A model generated the notes under the pieces. The model was not told where the DNA came from, searched no databases, and saw only the letters and a program-made list of their open reading frames with translations. Below, piece by piece: positions 27,135 through 35,617 of a stretch of DNA of 64,000 nt (within the stretch, counting starts at the first letter, position 1; each line of letters opens with the position of its first letter). This stretch comes from Cecembia rubra. GTDB lineage: Bacteria > Bacteroidota > Bacteroidia > Cytophagales > Cyclobacteriaceae. The stretch covers positions 1-64,000 of the forward strand of contig NZ_PYGF01000007.1 of NCBI RefSeq assembly GCF_003014575.1, written 5' to 3'. The position numbers and the translations under genes were made by a program.

Positions 27135-28055
27135 ATGGGACAGTATCAAAAAATGGATGAAAATTTAGCAAGGAGAAAATTCTTGATTCAAACGGCCGTT
27201 ATAATGGGAGCTGTAACTGCCCCTGTATTCCCTACTTTAGCTTCCATTAGATTGGAAAATAAAGACCTGACCATCAAAGAAGTGATTGAAATACTGATCA
27301 AGGATATTCCCGGAGCACCTTTTGAAAGAACGGTGGATCAGTTAAGATCAGGAAACATGGATCAAAAGGTCACCGGAATTGTCACTACCATGTTCCCTAC
27401 CTTAGATGTAATTGAGCAGACGGCCAAAATAGGGGCTAACCTCATTGTGGCACATGAAACTCTCTACTATAATCACCAGGATGATACAGATTGGCTGGAA
27501 GAGGATGAAGTATTTCAACTCAAAAAAGCGCTTATCGAAAAAAACCAAATTGCCATCTGGCGCTTCCATGATTATTGGCATAGAAGAAGGCCTGACGGAA
27601 TAGCAGAAGGTAATCTCAAAAAATTGGGCTGGGAAAAATATTACAATCCCGAATCACCAAGGCTTTTAAACTTACCGCAGCCTCAGCCTTTAAGAGACAT
27701 TCTTGCGCACATCAAACAACAGTTTGAGATCCCTCAGGTACGTCTCGTGGGAGATCTGGACCAAGTTTGCAAAAGCATTTATCTGGCCTTTGGGGCAATA
27801 GACAGCAGGATGATCATTGCTGCCATACAAGAATACCAGCCTGACCTGATCCTCAGTGGTGAAACAAGGGAATGGGAAACCGTGGAAAGGGTCCGGGATG
27901 GCAGGCTGTTGGGAAAAAATACCGCCTTGATGATTTTGGGACATGAACTCAGTGAAGCCCGCGGAATGGAATTTGCAGCAGAATGGATTCAAGAGAAAAT
28001 ACCGAACATCAAAGTAAGTTATATTGCTTCTGGAAATCCTTTTCAGTTTGTTTGA
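27135..28055 (+). CDS. Nif3-like dinuclear metal protein with Tat-type signal
   Basis: 306 aa. RRKFLIQTAVIMGAV (residues 13-27) followed by TAPVFPTLA looks like a Tat signal without a lipobox. The rest is Nif3/YbgI-like: IVAHETLYYNHQDD (near 101, metal-binding His/Asp), LILSGETREWETVERV, and MILGHELSEARGMEFAAEW near the end, where His and Glu would complete the two-metal site. Nif3 proteins are normally cytoplasmic hexamers of uncertain function; an exported form is unusual. The gene is divergent from the GMC/subunit-3 pair and could share its regulatory gap. A second ATG at 27153 would also keep the signal. Confidence 0.78.
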   Translation: MGQYQKMDENLARRKFLIQTAVIMGAVTAPVFPTLASIRLENKDLTIKEVIEILIKDIPGAPFERTVDQLRSGNMDQKVTGIVTTMFPTLDVIEQTAKIGANLIVAHETLYYNHQDDTDWLEEDEVFQLKKALIEKNQIAIWRFHDYWHRRRPDGIAEGNLKKLGWEKYYNPESPRLLNLPQPQPLRDILAHIKQQFEIPQVRLVGDLDQVCKSIYLAFGAIDSRMIIAAIQEYQPDLILSGETREWETVERVRDGRLLGKNTALMILGHELSEARGMEFAAEWIQEKIPNIKVSYIASGNPFQFV

Positions 28056-28158
28056 GGCAATTTGCATTAATTCCGTCAGGTTTTTTCAGTAAATTCATTG
28101 AAACCATTTTTAGCCTTTTTGCATTTTAATAGCATTAGCTTAAACTGAAACAATCTTT

Positions 28159-28761
28159 ATGGAAAAGCCTGATTTCAATATTGAAGAAGTCAATAAAATT
28201 ATCCGTGGACGCAGGTCCATGTTTGTGGCACAATTCAAAGAAAACGACCCTGTAGATGATACCATCATTGAGGAAATATTGGAAAATGCCAACTGGGCAC
28301 CTACCCATAAACTAACAGAACCTTGGAGATTTACTGTTTTCACAGGAGAAGGCCTGAAAAAACTGGGTGATTTCCAAGCTGAACTGTACAAAGAAAGGGC
28401 CACTAAAAGCGGCAACTTCATGGAGGCCACTTACCAAAAACTCAAAGAAAATCCGCTAAAAGCCTCCCATGTAATCCTGATCAAAATGAAAAGAGATCTG
28501 AAGGCCAATCTTCCGGTGATGGAAGAAATAGCAGCGGTAGCCATGGCAGTACAAAACATGTACCTGACAGCCACTGCCCACGGATTAGCCTGCTATTGGG
28601 GTACAGGAGGCATGACCTTTTGGCCTGAAGCTAAAGAATGGTTGGAATTAGGTGAAGAAGACTTGATGATGGGATATTTCTATGTGGCCAAACCTGCCAC
28701 TGAAAGATGGCCCGAGGGAAGGAGAAAACCTGTTGAAGAAAAAACCCAATGGGTGAGATAA
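28159..28761 (+). CDS. Nitroreductase-family protein
   Basis: 200 aa, the length of single-domain FMN nitroreductases of the YdjA/TdsD type. Visible are IRGRRSMFV (FMN phosphate contact, near residue 15), EILENANWAPTHKLTEPW (near 40-57), AVAMAVQNMYLTATAHGLACYWGT (near 126-150) and the end GYFYVAKPATERWPEGRRKP. It probably reduces quinones or nitro compounds with NAD(P)H in the cytoplasm. Monocistronic by appearance: a perfect terminator follows. Confidence 0.88.
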   Translation: MEKPDFNIEEVNKIIRGRRSMFVAQFKENDPVDDTIIEEILENANWAPTHKLTEPWRFTVFTGEGLKKLGDFQAELYKERATKSGNFMEATYQKLKENPLKASHVILIKMKRDLKANLPVMEEIAAVAMAVQNMYLTATAHGLACYWGTGGMTFWPEAKEWLELGEEDLMMGYFYVAKPATERWPEGRRKPVEEKTQWVR

Positions 28762-28773
28762 CCTAAATATTAA

Positions 28774-28813
28774 AAAACATCAGGCATTGGGTCAAACCAT
28801 TGCCTGATGTTTT
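28774..28813. terminator. Bidirectional terminator
   Basis: AAAACATCAGGCA (28774-28786) and TGCCTGATGTTTT (28801-28813) form a perfect 13-bp stem with A and T tracts at its base. It separates the convergent nitroreductase and DinB genes. Confidence 0.85.
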
Positions 28814-28826
28814 CTGTTAATTACGA

Positions 28827-29357
28827 TTACATTGCCCTGAATCTTGGAGGCTCAATACCATGAGAACGCATATAAGAAATGGCCGCACCACGGTGATGGG
28901 TAACATGGTCATCAATCAAAGCAACTACCTGTCTTCTTGTCCCTCTCATACCAAAAATATCTATAGTTTCTGCTAGCTGTTGTGCAGACAAAGCGGCAAC
29001 TGTAGATCTGGTATAATCATAACAAGCAGTTACAAATGATTTCAGTTCGGCTTTGCTTACCGGTTTTGCACCCAAATCAAAGGTAGGCTGGGCTCCATTT
29101 AGAAAATTTTGGCTGATGCCTGCCGAAGCAGATGCCAAGTGAATAATTTGCTCTCTAAAACTCATTGCTGATTCATGAGGTTTAAAATCCAATAAATCAT
29201 CTGGCATTTTATCCACAACTTCAAGAGTGAACTGTTTTCCGTTTTCCCATTTAGCAGAAAACTCTTCCATGGTAGTTTGGGCAGATAAATTTGCCTGAAG
29301 ACCCAGACCAATCATTAACACAAAAGCTAATGTGAATACTTTTCTAATCTTTTCCAT
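28827..29357 (-). CDS. Exported DinB-family protein
   Basis: 176 aa from the ATG at 29357 (MEKIRKVFTLAFVLMIGLGL). The frame is open 72 codons further upstream, but that part overlaps gldD on the other strand and is not family-like. The signal peptide ends near LSAQ (residue 25). The four-helix DinB fold is marked by FKPHESAMSFREQIIHLASA (first metal His), and DDHVTHHRGAAISYMR (second and third His). DinB proteins are metal-dependent, often thiol-transferase-like enzymes; an exported one is common in Bacteroidota but of unknown function. Confidence 0.85.
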   Translation of the reverse strand: MEKIRKVFTLAFVLMIGLGLQANLSAQTTMEEFSAKWENGKQFTLEVVDKMPDDLLDFKPHESAMSFREQIIHLASASAGISQNFLNGAQPTFDLGAKPVSKAELKSFVTACYDYTRSTVAALSAQQLAETIDIFGMRGTRRQVVALIDDHVTHHRGAAISYMRSHGIEPPRFRAM

Positions 29358-29423
29358 AATAAATTGATTTTGAGGTTCTTTTATAAATATCCAATTTCTA
29401 AGCCTCAATTCAAACGATTTTGA

Positions 29424-29431
29424 TAAATTTG
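29424..29431 (+). promoter_or_regulatory. Candidate -7 box at gldD
   Basis: TAAATTTG matches TAnnTTTG, ending five bases before the gldD ATG at 29437. If used, the transcript would begin at or very near the start codon, so it would be leaderless or begin at the second ATG (29443). No clear TTTG is seen at -33. Confidence 0.3.
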
Positions 29432-29436
29432 AGACC

Positions 29437-30015
29437 ATGTCAATGCATTCTAACAAGTTTATTTTCATTTTGTTCCTCCTTACTTCCTGTACAGGAGACT
29501 TTCTTCCTAAACCCTTGGGATACAATAGGATTGATTTGCCGGAAAGAGTATTTGTTGATTTAGAGGAAGGCAAGCCCTATTCTTTTCAGCATTCCATTCA
29601 TGCTTTGGTGGAGGCAGACTCATTCAATCTTCAGGAAACATCCTGGATCAATCTCAATTACCAAGGCCTTGGAGGAAAAGTACATTTCACCTACCTAGAA
29701 CTGGACACAAAAGGGAAAGACATCAAAATTGTTGTAAATGATGCCATTAACTTAACTGCAAAACACCAAATTAAAGCATATGGCATTGAAGAATCAATAC
29801 TTAGGACACCAAAAGGTTACACTGGGGTAGTGGCTGAACTGAGCGGAGAAGTTCCTACACAGTTCCAGTTTTTTGTAACAGATTCAACCAAACACTTTCT
29901 AAGGGGAGCGCTCTATTTCGACACTGCTATGAAAAACGACTCCCTGGCTCCTGTCATAGAATATATCAAAGTAGACATGGCGCACCTGATCAACACCTTA
30001 GAATTTAAAAATTAA
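29437..30015 (+). CDS. gldD: Gliding motility lipoprotein GldD
   Basis: 192 aa. Lipoprotein signal FLLTSCTG with Cys near residue 18. The body matches GldD from end to end: PKPLGYNRIDLPE near 24, EEGKPYSFQHS, ETSWINLNYQGLGGKVHFTY, and the very characteristic end FVTDSTKHFLRGALYF, then NDSLAPVIEYIKVDMAHLIN. GldD is required for gliding and the type IX secretion system in Flavobacterium johnsoniae. There it is next to gldE; here it is 21 kb from gldE and has unrelated neighbours (DinB and a symporter). Confidence 0.92.
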   Translation: MSMHSNKFIFILFLLTSCTGDFLPKPLGYNRIDLPERVFVDLEEGKPYSFQHSIHALVEADSFNLQETSWINLNYQGLGGKVHFTYLELDTKGKDIKIVVNDAINLTAKHQIKAYGIEESILRTPKGYTGVVAELSGEVPTQFQFFVTDSTKHFLRGALYFDTAMKNDSLAPVIEYIKVDMAHLINTLEFKN

Positions 30016-30043
30016 GGGCTTTGTGGAACCTGCCTATAAAATA

Positions 30044-30091
30044 AAACCTACCAGAAAATTACCCAATTGGATTAATTTCCTGGTAGGCTTT
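30044..30091. terminator. Convergent terminator between gldD and the symporter gene
   Basis: CCTACCAG (30047-30054) and CTGGTAGG (30080-30087) form an 8-bp base stem, extended by AAATTA/TAATTT after a one-base bulge, and flanked by A and T tracts. Confidence 0.65.
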
Positions 30092-30131
30092 GAATATATA
30101 CTAAATTGGCACCTAAATACTGAATTTAACT

Positions 30132-31913
30132 TTAACTCATTTTAAGTTTTTTCCAGTTTCGGATAATAATCCATCCCCCTGCCAAAGCTACAAGACTGGC
30201 AATACCTGCTGAAAGTAATTGGTCATATATCCAGAATCCTACCGAAAACAAAGCGGCGTAAACCATAATCGATCCTGTCAACATCATTCCGATTTCCATT
30301 GGCAGCTGACCTTGCTCCTGTTGTTCTTCAGGATATTTGTTCAATAGATTTTTCCATCCAATAGCTGCCGGTTTGACTTTTCTGTAGAAAGACAACAGAA
30401 TTTCTTCCTTCTCAGGCTTGGTCATTAGGGTCACCAAAATCCAACCCACGGTAGTAATACCTACTCCGTAAAGTAGCTTTAAATAGGATAGGTGTTCTGG
30501 AATATCGATTATGCCGAACCTTGGATTGATACTTTCAAAGAAAACTGCTACAATAAATGAAATAATCATCGCGGCGATTTCAGTATAAGCGTTGATCCTC
30601 CACCAAAACCACCTAAGAATAAATATCAGGCCCGTTCCGGCACCTATCTGTAAAAGTATATTGAAAGCTTCCAAAGCAGATGAAAGAGCCAAGGCCAATA
30701 CTGCCGCAAAAACCATCAACAAGACAGTGGATATCCTTCCAACGGCCACCAATTCTTTATCACTTGCATCAGGTTTCAGAAATCTTAAATAAAAATCATT
30801 CACCACATAAGAAGATCCCCAATTCAGATGTGTGGACAAGGTAGACATTACAGCAGCTATCAGGGAAGCCAAAACTATGCCGATCAATCCGGTTGGCAAG
30901 AAAGTAAGCATGGCAGAGTATGCCAGGTCATTGCCTAATTTATCTACAGGAATATGCGGAAAGGCTTCTTGCATATCCGAAACCTGTGGAAAAATGATCA
31001 AAGAAGAAAGTGCAATGATAATCCAAGGCCAAGGCCTCATGGCATAATGTGCAATATTGAAGAACAAAGTTGCTCCCATGGCATTCTTTTCATCTTTGGC
31101 CGAAAGCATCCTTTGGGCGATATAGCCTCCACCTCCTGGCTCTGCCCCTGGATACCAAGTAGCCCACCATTGAATTGCCAAAGGCATGATCAATAAAGGA
31201 ATTACCAGATTCCAATCATTGAAATCAGGAAACAGGTTGAGTTTGTCAGCAACATTGGGGTGAGTCAGCAAATTGTTCAATGAACCTATTTCCGGCATGT
31301 CTAACACATATATGGCCGCACCGATCGCACCAGCCATTGCTATAAAAAACTGAAAGAAATCCGTTAGCAAAACTCCCTTTAAACCTCCCAAGGAACTATA
31401 AATAACAGTTACCACCGAAGCCAAAAGTAAGGTTTCATAGGGCTTCAATCCCAACATCACCCCTCCGATTTTGATAGCTGCCAAGGAAACTGTTGCCATA
31501 ATGACCACATTGAAAAACACCCCAAGGTAAATCGCTCTAAAGGCCCTTAAAAAGGCCGCAGGTCTGCCTCCATACCTTAATTCGTAAAATTCCAGATCTG
31601 TGGTCACCTCAGACCTCCTCCAGAGTTTGGCATAGACGAATACCGTCAACATACCAGTCAATAGGAAAGCCCACCAAACCCAGTTGCCTGATACCCCATT
31701 GGTCCTCACTATATCAGTCACCAAGTTTGGAGTATCTGCTGAGAAGGTCGTTGCAACCATAGAAACCCCTAATAACCACCAGGGCATATTGCGGCCTGAA
31801 AGAAAGAATTCCTTTGCCGAAGATCCTGCCTTTCGGGAAGTCAACACCCCTATCAGCATGGAAATCACGAAGAATGCCAAAATAATGGCCCAATCAATTA
31901 GGGAAATATGCAT
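30132..31913 (-). CDS. Sodium:solute symporter family protein
   Basis: 593 aa with about 14 hydrophobic segments, the SSS family length and pattern. Motifs near the N terminus are IDWAIILAFFVISMLIG and AKEFFLSGRNMPWWLLGVSM followed by VATTFSADTP. GTGLIFILRWFWWRINAYTE near residue 430 is typical of the Bacteroidota SSS subgroup. It imports an organic solute with Na+ at the inner membrane; substrate not readable. It is divergent from the kinase-like gene at 32127, and a sugar or amino-sugar substrate would be consistent with that neighbour. Confidence 0.9.
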   Translation of the reverse strand: MHISLIDWAIILAFFVISMLIGVLTSRKAGSSAKEFFLSGRNMPWWLLGVSMVATTFSADTPNLVTDIVRTNGVSGNWVWWAFLLTGMLTVFVYAKLWRRSEVTTDLEFYELRYGGRPAAFLRAFRAIYLGVFFNVVIMATVSLAAIKIGGVMLGLKPYETLLLASVVTVIYSSLGGLKGVLLTDFFQFFIAMAGAIGAAIYVLDMPEIGSLNNLLTHPNVADKLNLFPDFNDWNLVIPLLIMPLAIQWWATWYPGAEPGGGGYIAQRMLSAKDEKNAMGATLFFNIAHYAMRPWPWIIIALSSLIIFPQVSDMQEAFPHIPVDKLGNDLAYSAMLTFLPTGLIGIVLASLIAAVMSTLSTHLNWGSSYVVNDFYLRFLKPDASDKELVAVGRISTVLLMVFAAVLALALSSALEAFNILLQIGAGTGLIFILRWFWWRINAYTEIAAMIISFIVAVFFESINPRFGIIDIPEHLSYLKLLYGVGITTVGWILVTLMTKPEKEEILLSFYRKVKPAAIGWKNLLNKYPEEQQEQGQLPMEIGMMLTGSIMVYAALFSVGFWIYDQLLSAGIASLVALAGGWIIIRNWKKLKMS

Positions 31914-32126
31914 AGGTATTTGGGTTAGTACTAGATGTAAAGTTTTTTAAATTTTTTAATTTACTCCATGTAACTTGTTGAATAAATTTTTCTAAAGTAA
32001 ATAATTATTCAAGAATTGCAAAACAGGACTTACCAAAATCAAAACATTTGCATTTAGATGAAAAAATGCTTGGGAACCTAATTCCAAGTATTATGCTAGA
32101 TTTACGGGAATTTTGAGAAGGCTTTT

Positions 32127-33152
32127 ATGCAACTATTAAATTGGTTAGAAAAAATTAAACTCCTTTATGGACTTGAAATCCAAGAGAACCAAATCAGACC
32201 GTTTGGTGATGGCCATATCCATCAAACATATCTGGTTGATTTAGGAGATAAAAAATTGATCTTGCAGCGCTTTAATTATCAGGTTTTTCAATATCCTGAA
32301 AGGATTTCTCATAATCATGACATCCTGATACGGGAAATTGATCCGCAGAAATTGCCTTTCATTTTGCCACTTCCCATACCCAATATTCATAGCGAATTAT
32401 TTTCTGTGATCGAAGGGCATTATTTCAGGTTAGCCCCATATGTAGAAGGCAAATGTGTGAATGAGGTAAATTCCGCCCATCAAGCCTATTTGGCGGCAAA
32501 AGCTTTTGCTCAGTTTATCGTAGCTGGAATACATATCAAGTCCTCCTTACTGCAAGAATCCATACCCAATTTCCACGATCTTCAATTGCGTTATCAGCAA
32601 CTTTTGCAAGCAGTGAGCAGCACCCAAAGACAGGTAACAGGTGAGCTAAAGGAATTGGTAGATTTTTATCTCGGTCAAAAACCTCTTGTCGAGGAATACA
32701 ATTTTTGGAAAAGTCTTCTTCCTCTTAGAATGACCCATAGTGATACCAAAATCAATAATCTGATTTATTCTGATGATTTTTCCAAAGTCAATGCCGTCAT
32801 TGACCTGGATACCATCATGGCCGGTTATGTGTATTACGATTTCGGGGATTTGGTACGGACTGTAGCCTGTACAGAAGGCGAATCCTCGCAAAATTGGGAA
32901 AATATCAAGGTGGACATGCCCAAATATGCAGCCTTATTACAAGGGTTTCAGGAAGTAGGAGATGGTGTTTTTACTTCAGAAGAAATACAATCCCTTCCTT
33001 TTGGCGGCCAAATGATGACCTGCATCATGGGCTTCCGTTTTTTGGCCGATTACCTTAATGGTAATATCTATTACACCATCCACTATGAAGAGCAGAACCT
33101 TCACCGGGCCAAAAATCAGATGCTGTTACTGAAAGCCTTGCAGGATATGTAA
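32127..33152 (+). CDS. Aminoglycoside phosphotransferase-fold kinase, NahK-like
   Basis: 341 aa. Protein-kinase-like fold: N-lobe IRPFGDGHIHQTYLVDL and KKLILQRFN (Lys near residue 52), catalytic loop MTHSDTKINNLIY (near 203-215) and metal-binding VIDLDTIM (near 224), followed by YYDFGDLVRT. The combination of GHIHQTYLV, LQRFN and DTIMAGY is typical of the Bacteroidota group related to N-acetylhexosamine 1-kinase. It would phosphorylate a sugar in the cytoplasm, perhaps one entering by the divergent symporter. A choline- or homoserine-kinase-like role is less likely. Confidence 0.82.
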   Translation: MQLLNWLEKIKLLYGLEIQENQIRPFGDGHIHQTYLVDLGDKKLILQRFNYQVFQYPERISHNHDILIREIDPQKLPFILPLPIPNIHSELFSVIEGHYFRLAPYVEGKCVNEVNSAHQAYLAAKAFAQFIVAGIHIKSSLLQESIPNFHDLQLRYQQLLQAVSSTQRQVTGELKELVDFYLGQKPLVEEYNFWKSLLPLRMTHSDTKINNLIYSDDFSKVNAVIDLDTIMAGYVYYDFGDLVRTVACTEGESSQNWENIKVDMPKYAALLQGFQEVGDGVFTSEEIQSLPFGGQMMTCIMGFRFLADYLNGNIYYTIHYEEQNLHRAKNQMLLLKALQDM

Positions 33153-33158
33153 TCCGGA

Positions 33159-33196
33159 CTGTCAAATGATTTCTAGTTCTTAACGGCATTTGACAG
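33159..33196 (+). terminator. Hairpin behind the kinase-like gene
   Basis: CTGTCAAATG (33159-33168) and CATTTGACAG (33187-33196) pair perfectly over 10 bp, starting 7 bases after the stop codon; the following bases are T-rich (ACATTTT). Confidence 0.55.
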
Positions 33197-33269
33197 ACAT
33201 TTTAGGTGTTATCTCAAGAATTTAGAAATTAACACTTACAAAGCAGGAAATGACATCTTGTGTACTGCA

Positions 33270-33402
33270 TCATTCTGAGACGAAACCTGCGGAGTCAAAG
33301 TATCTCACATATGATAGGAGACTCCCCGAAAAAATCGGGACAGGCTTTCTCTTCACTCAGAGTGACGAACATTTCTGTCATTGCCTATTGCAAACAGGCA
33401 AT
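33270..33402. repeat. Probable interspersed intergenic repeat
   Basis: The segment runs from CATTCTGAGACGAAA to CTCAGAGTGACGAA, with imperfectly inverted ends (ATTCTGAG against CTCAGAGTGA) and an inner hairpin CCCCGAAAAAATCGGG (33323-33338). This resembles the dispersed repeats seen between genes in many Bacteroidota, where the ends read like CATTCTGAG and CTCAGAATGAC. It is followed by a perfect 7-bp hairpin ATTGCCT/AGGCAAT (33380-33402). No coding potential. Confidence 0.5.
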
Positions 33403-33426
33403 TGATTCCGGATTTCTTACCAAAAC

Positions 33427-35487
33427 TTACCTTCTTCCGAACTCTGCCTTCGCCTCTTCGAGGAAATTCACAAAGTTTTGGATATTGGTATCATAAGCTT
33501 TGGGTCTGACCAATAACTCTTCATTATGATCCAAAATCACATAGTAAGGCTGCGCATTGTTGTTGAATCTTGTAATCTGGAAATCTGCATTCTGCTTACC
33601 GATGGTAGATTTTACTTTTCCATCATAGTCAGAAGTGTACCACTCAGATTCAGGAAGTTCATGGCGCTCATCTATATATAGGGCCACCATCACAAAGTCT
33701 TCCTTCAAACGCTGCAAGACCTGTGAATCCGACCACACTCTTGCTTCCATTTCTCTACAGTTCACACAACCATGTCCAGTGAAATCAATAAATAAGGGCT
33801 TGCCAGCTCTCTTGGCTGCTGCCAAAGCCTGATCATAATCAAAGTACCCTTGAATCCCATGTGGAAAATGCAGGAAATCGGCATATTTCGGTACATCATC
33901 CAATTGGTTTTCAGAAGAAGCTACAGAATACCTGTTTTCAAAAATATTGAAATCATGTGTAGACATTGGAGGCAGGTAACCACTCAAAGCTTTCAATGGC
34001 GCTCCCCACAAACCAGGAATCAAATACACTACAAATACAAATGTGGTTATGGCCAGCATCAATCTTGGCACACCGATATGTTGCATAGGTGAATCATGGG
34101 GCAACCTGATTTTGCCCAATAAGTAGAAGCCAAGCAAGGTAAAAATCACCACCCAAATGGCGATATAAATATCCCTGTCCAACAAGCCCCAATGGTAAAC
34201 CTGATCAGCTACAGATAGGAATTTGAAGGCCAATGCCAGTTCGAGGAAACCCAAGACCACTTTTACAGAATTCAGCCAGCCTCCGGACTTAGGAAGCGAA
34301 TTCAGCCATTCCGGGAAAATAGCAAATAGAGTAAAGGGAATAGCAAATGCCAAAGAAAAGGCAAACATTCCCAAAATTGGTTTCACCAAAGCACCACCTG
34401 CCGAACTGATCAGAATCGATCCTACAATAGGGCCCGTACAGGAAAATGACACCAAAACCAAAGTGAAAGCCATGAAGAAAATTCCCGTCATGCCACCCTT
34501 GTCTGCTTTCGCATCCATTTTATTGACAAAGCCACTTGGCAAGGTCAGTTCAAACATTCCCAGGAAGGCAAAGGCAAAGAAGATAAAGATCAGAAAGAAA
34601 AAGACATTTGGAAGCCAATGGGTTGAAAGCCAATTGGCAAACTCAGGGCCCTGAATGGCAGCTACTGCCGTACCGGCTATGGTGTAAATACCGATAATGG
34701 AAAAACCATAAATAAATGCATTTCTAATTCCACTGATCCTCGATTTTGCCCTTCCGGTAAAAAAGGTAACGGTCATTGGGATCATAGGAAAAACACAAGG
34801 GGTCAGCAAAGCCGCCAAACCCGCAAGGAACGCAATCAGCATAAAACCGATCAGGCCCCCTTGCTCTCCCTCTTCATCCAAGCTGATATAACTTCTTTCT
34901 GAGGCGGATGCTTCTTCTGCTACTTCCTCTTCTCCGCTTTCATTTTCAATGTTTTGTATTTCTTCAGCAGGTACTTCGCCAGCTGATTCACCAGCTGCTG
35001 TGGTCCCAGGTAATGCTTGAGCTGCTAATGAAAAATCTTCCTCAAAAGGAATACATTTACCATCTATATCTGTACACATTTGATAATTTACAGATCCCTT
35101 TGCGAGGATAGTTTCAGCTGTTATCCTGATGGTCTGTTCAAAAGTACCCGTGCCCACAAAATAGGTCACTTCCCCTTCCCAAATTTCATCAAATTTCTTT
35201 TTGGAATTTATGGCTTTTAAGCCCCCTACCAGGACAAATCCTTCTTTCTCTTTCAACTCCAATTCGGTCAACATCGGACCCAAATCCGGATCAAAATCAT
35301 TGGAATAAATGTACCAATCCCTGGGTACTTGTGCTTTAAAAATGATCTTAACCTCATCCCCTACCTTTAAGTTCTTTTCTGATAATTGAATAGTCCACTT
35401 GGGCGGTGCTATTATCTGAGCAAAAGTCAGATTAGAGAAAAGAATTAACAGAGAAAGGATAACACTGATTTTGAAGTATTTTGACAT
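33427..35487 (-). CDS. dsbD: Thiol:disulfide interchange protein DsbD
   Basis: 686 aa. Signal peptide (about 1-23), then a periplasmic DsbD-alpha-like domain (about 28-150) holding a Cys pair around MCTDIDGKC. An acidic linker follows (about 165-205), then eight membrane segments (about 210-490) with LLTPCVFPMIPMTVTFF and SFSCTGPIVGS, which hold the two membrane cysteines. A C-terminal thioredoxin domain (about 550-680) has GHGCVNCREME near 573 as its active site. It carries electrons from cytoplasmic thioredoxin to periplasmic thiol systems, including cytochrome c maturation, and so would support the haem proteins in this window. Single gene. Confidence 0.94.
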   Translation of the reverse strand: MSKYFKISVILSLLILFSNLTFAQIIAPPKWTIQLSEKNLKVGDEVKIIFKAQVPRDWYIYSNDFDPDLGPMLTELELKEKEGFVLVGGLKAINSKKKFDEIWEGEVTYFVGTGTFEQTIRITAETILAKGSVNYQMCTDIDGKCIPFEEDFSLAAQALPGTTAAGESAGEVPAEEIQNIENESGEEEVAEEASASERSYISLDEEGEQGGLIGFMLIAFLAGLAALLTPCVFPMIPMTVTFFTGRAKSRISGIRNAFIYGFSIIGIYTIAGTAVAAIQGPEFANWLSTHWLPNVFFFLIFIFFAFAFLGMFELTLPSGFVNKMDAKADKGGMTGIFFMAFTLVLVSFSCTGPIVGSILISSAGGALVKPILGMFAFSLAFAIPFTLFAIFPEWLNSLPKSGGWLNSVKVVLGFLELALAFKFLSVADQVYHWGLLDRDIYIAIWVVIFTLLGFYLLGKIRLPHDSPMQHIGVPRLMLAITTFVFVVYLIPGLWGAPLKALSGYLPPMSTHDFNIFENRYSVASSENQLDDVPKYADFLHFPHGIQGYFDYDQALAAAKRAGKPLFIDFTGHGCVNCREMEARVWSDSQVLQRLKEDFVMVALYIDERHELPESEWYTSDYDGKVKSTIGKQNADFQITRFNNNAQPYYVILDHNEELLVRPKAYDTNIQNFVNFLEEAKAEFGRR

Positions 35488-35567
35488 CTTGGTGATCGGC
35501 TTAACTAATTTGTAATAATCGAACTTTTTGAAAAATAGTTCAGTAATACCGGTTACACAAAAGAAAA

Positions 35568-35606
35568 CCGAGGCCTAAAAACTTTTTAATCTGTTTTTGG
35601 CCTCGG
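35568..35606 (-). terminator. Terminator of the M20 dipeptidase gene
   Basis: CCGAGGCC (35568-35575) and GGCCTCGG (35599-35606) form a perfect stem with further A/T pairing inside. On the minus strand it is followed by TTTTCTTTT and starts 12 bases after the dipeptidase stop. Confidence 0.8.
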
Positions 35607-35617
35607 CCCTTCCATGA

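Noticed and set aside
29358-29573. Upstream extension of the DinB ORF by 72 codons
   Set aside because: It overlaps gldD on the other strand and the signal peptide starts only at the ATG at 29357.
34223-34654. 143-codon plus-strand ORF inside dsbD
   Set aside because: It is a reverse-strand shadow of the well-supported DsbD membrane domain and has no recognisable protein features.
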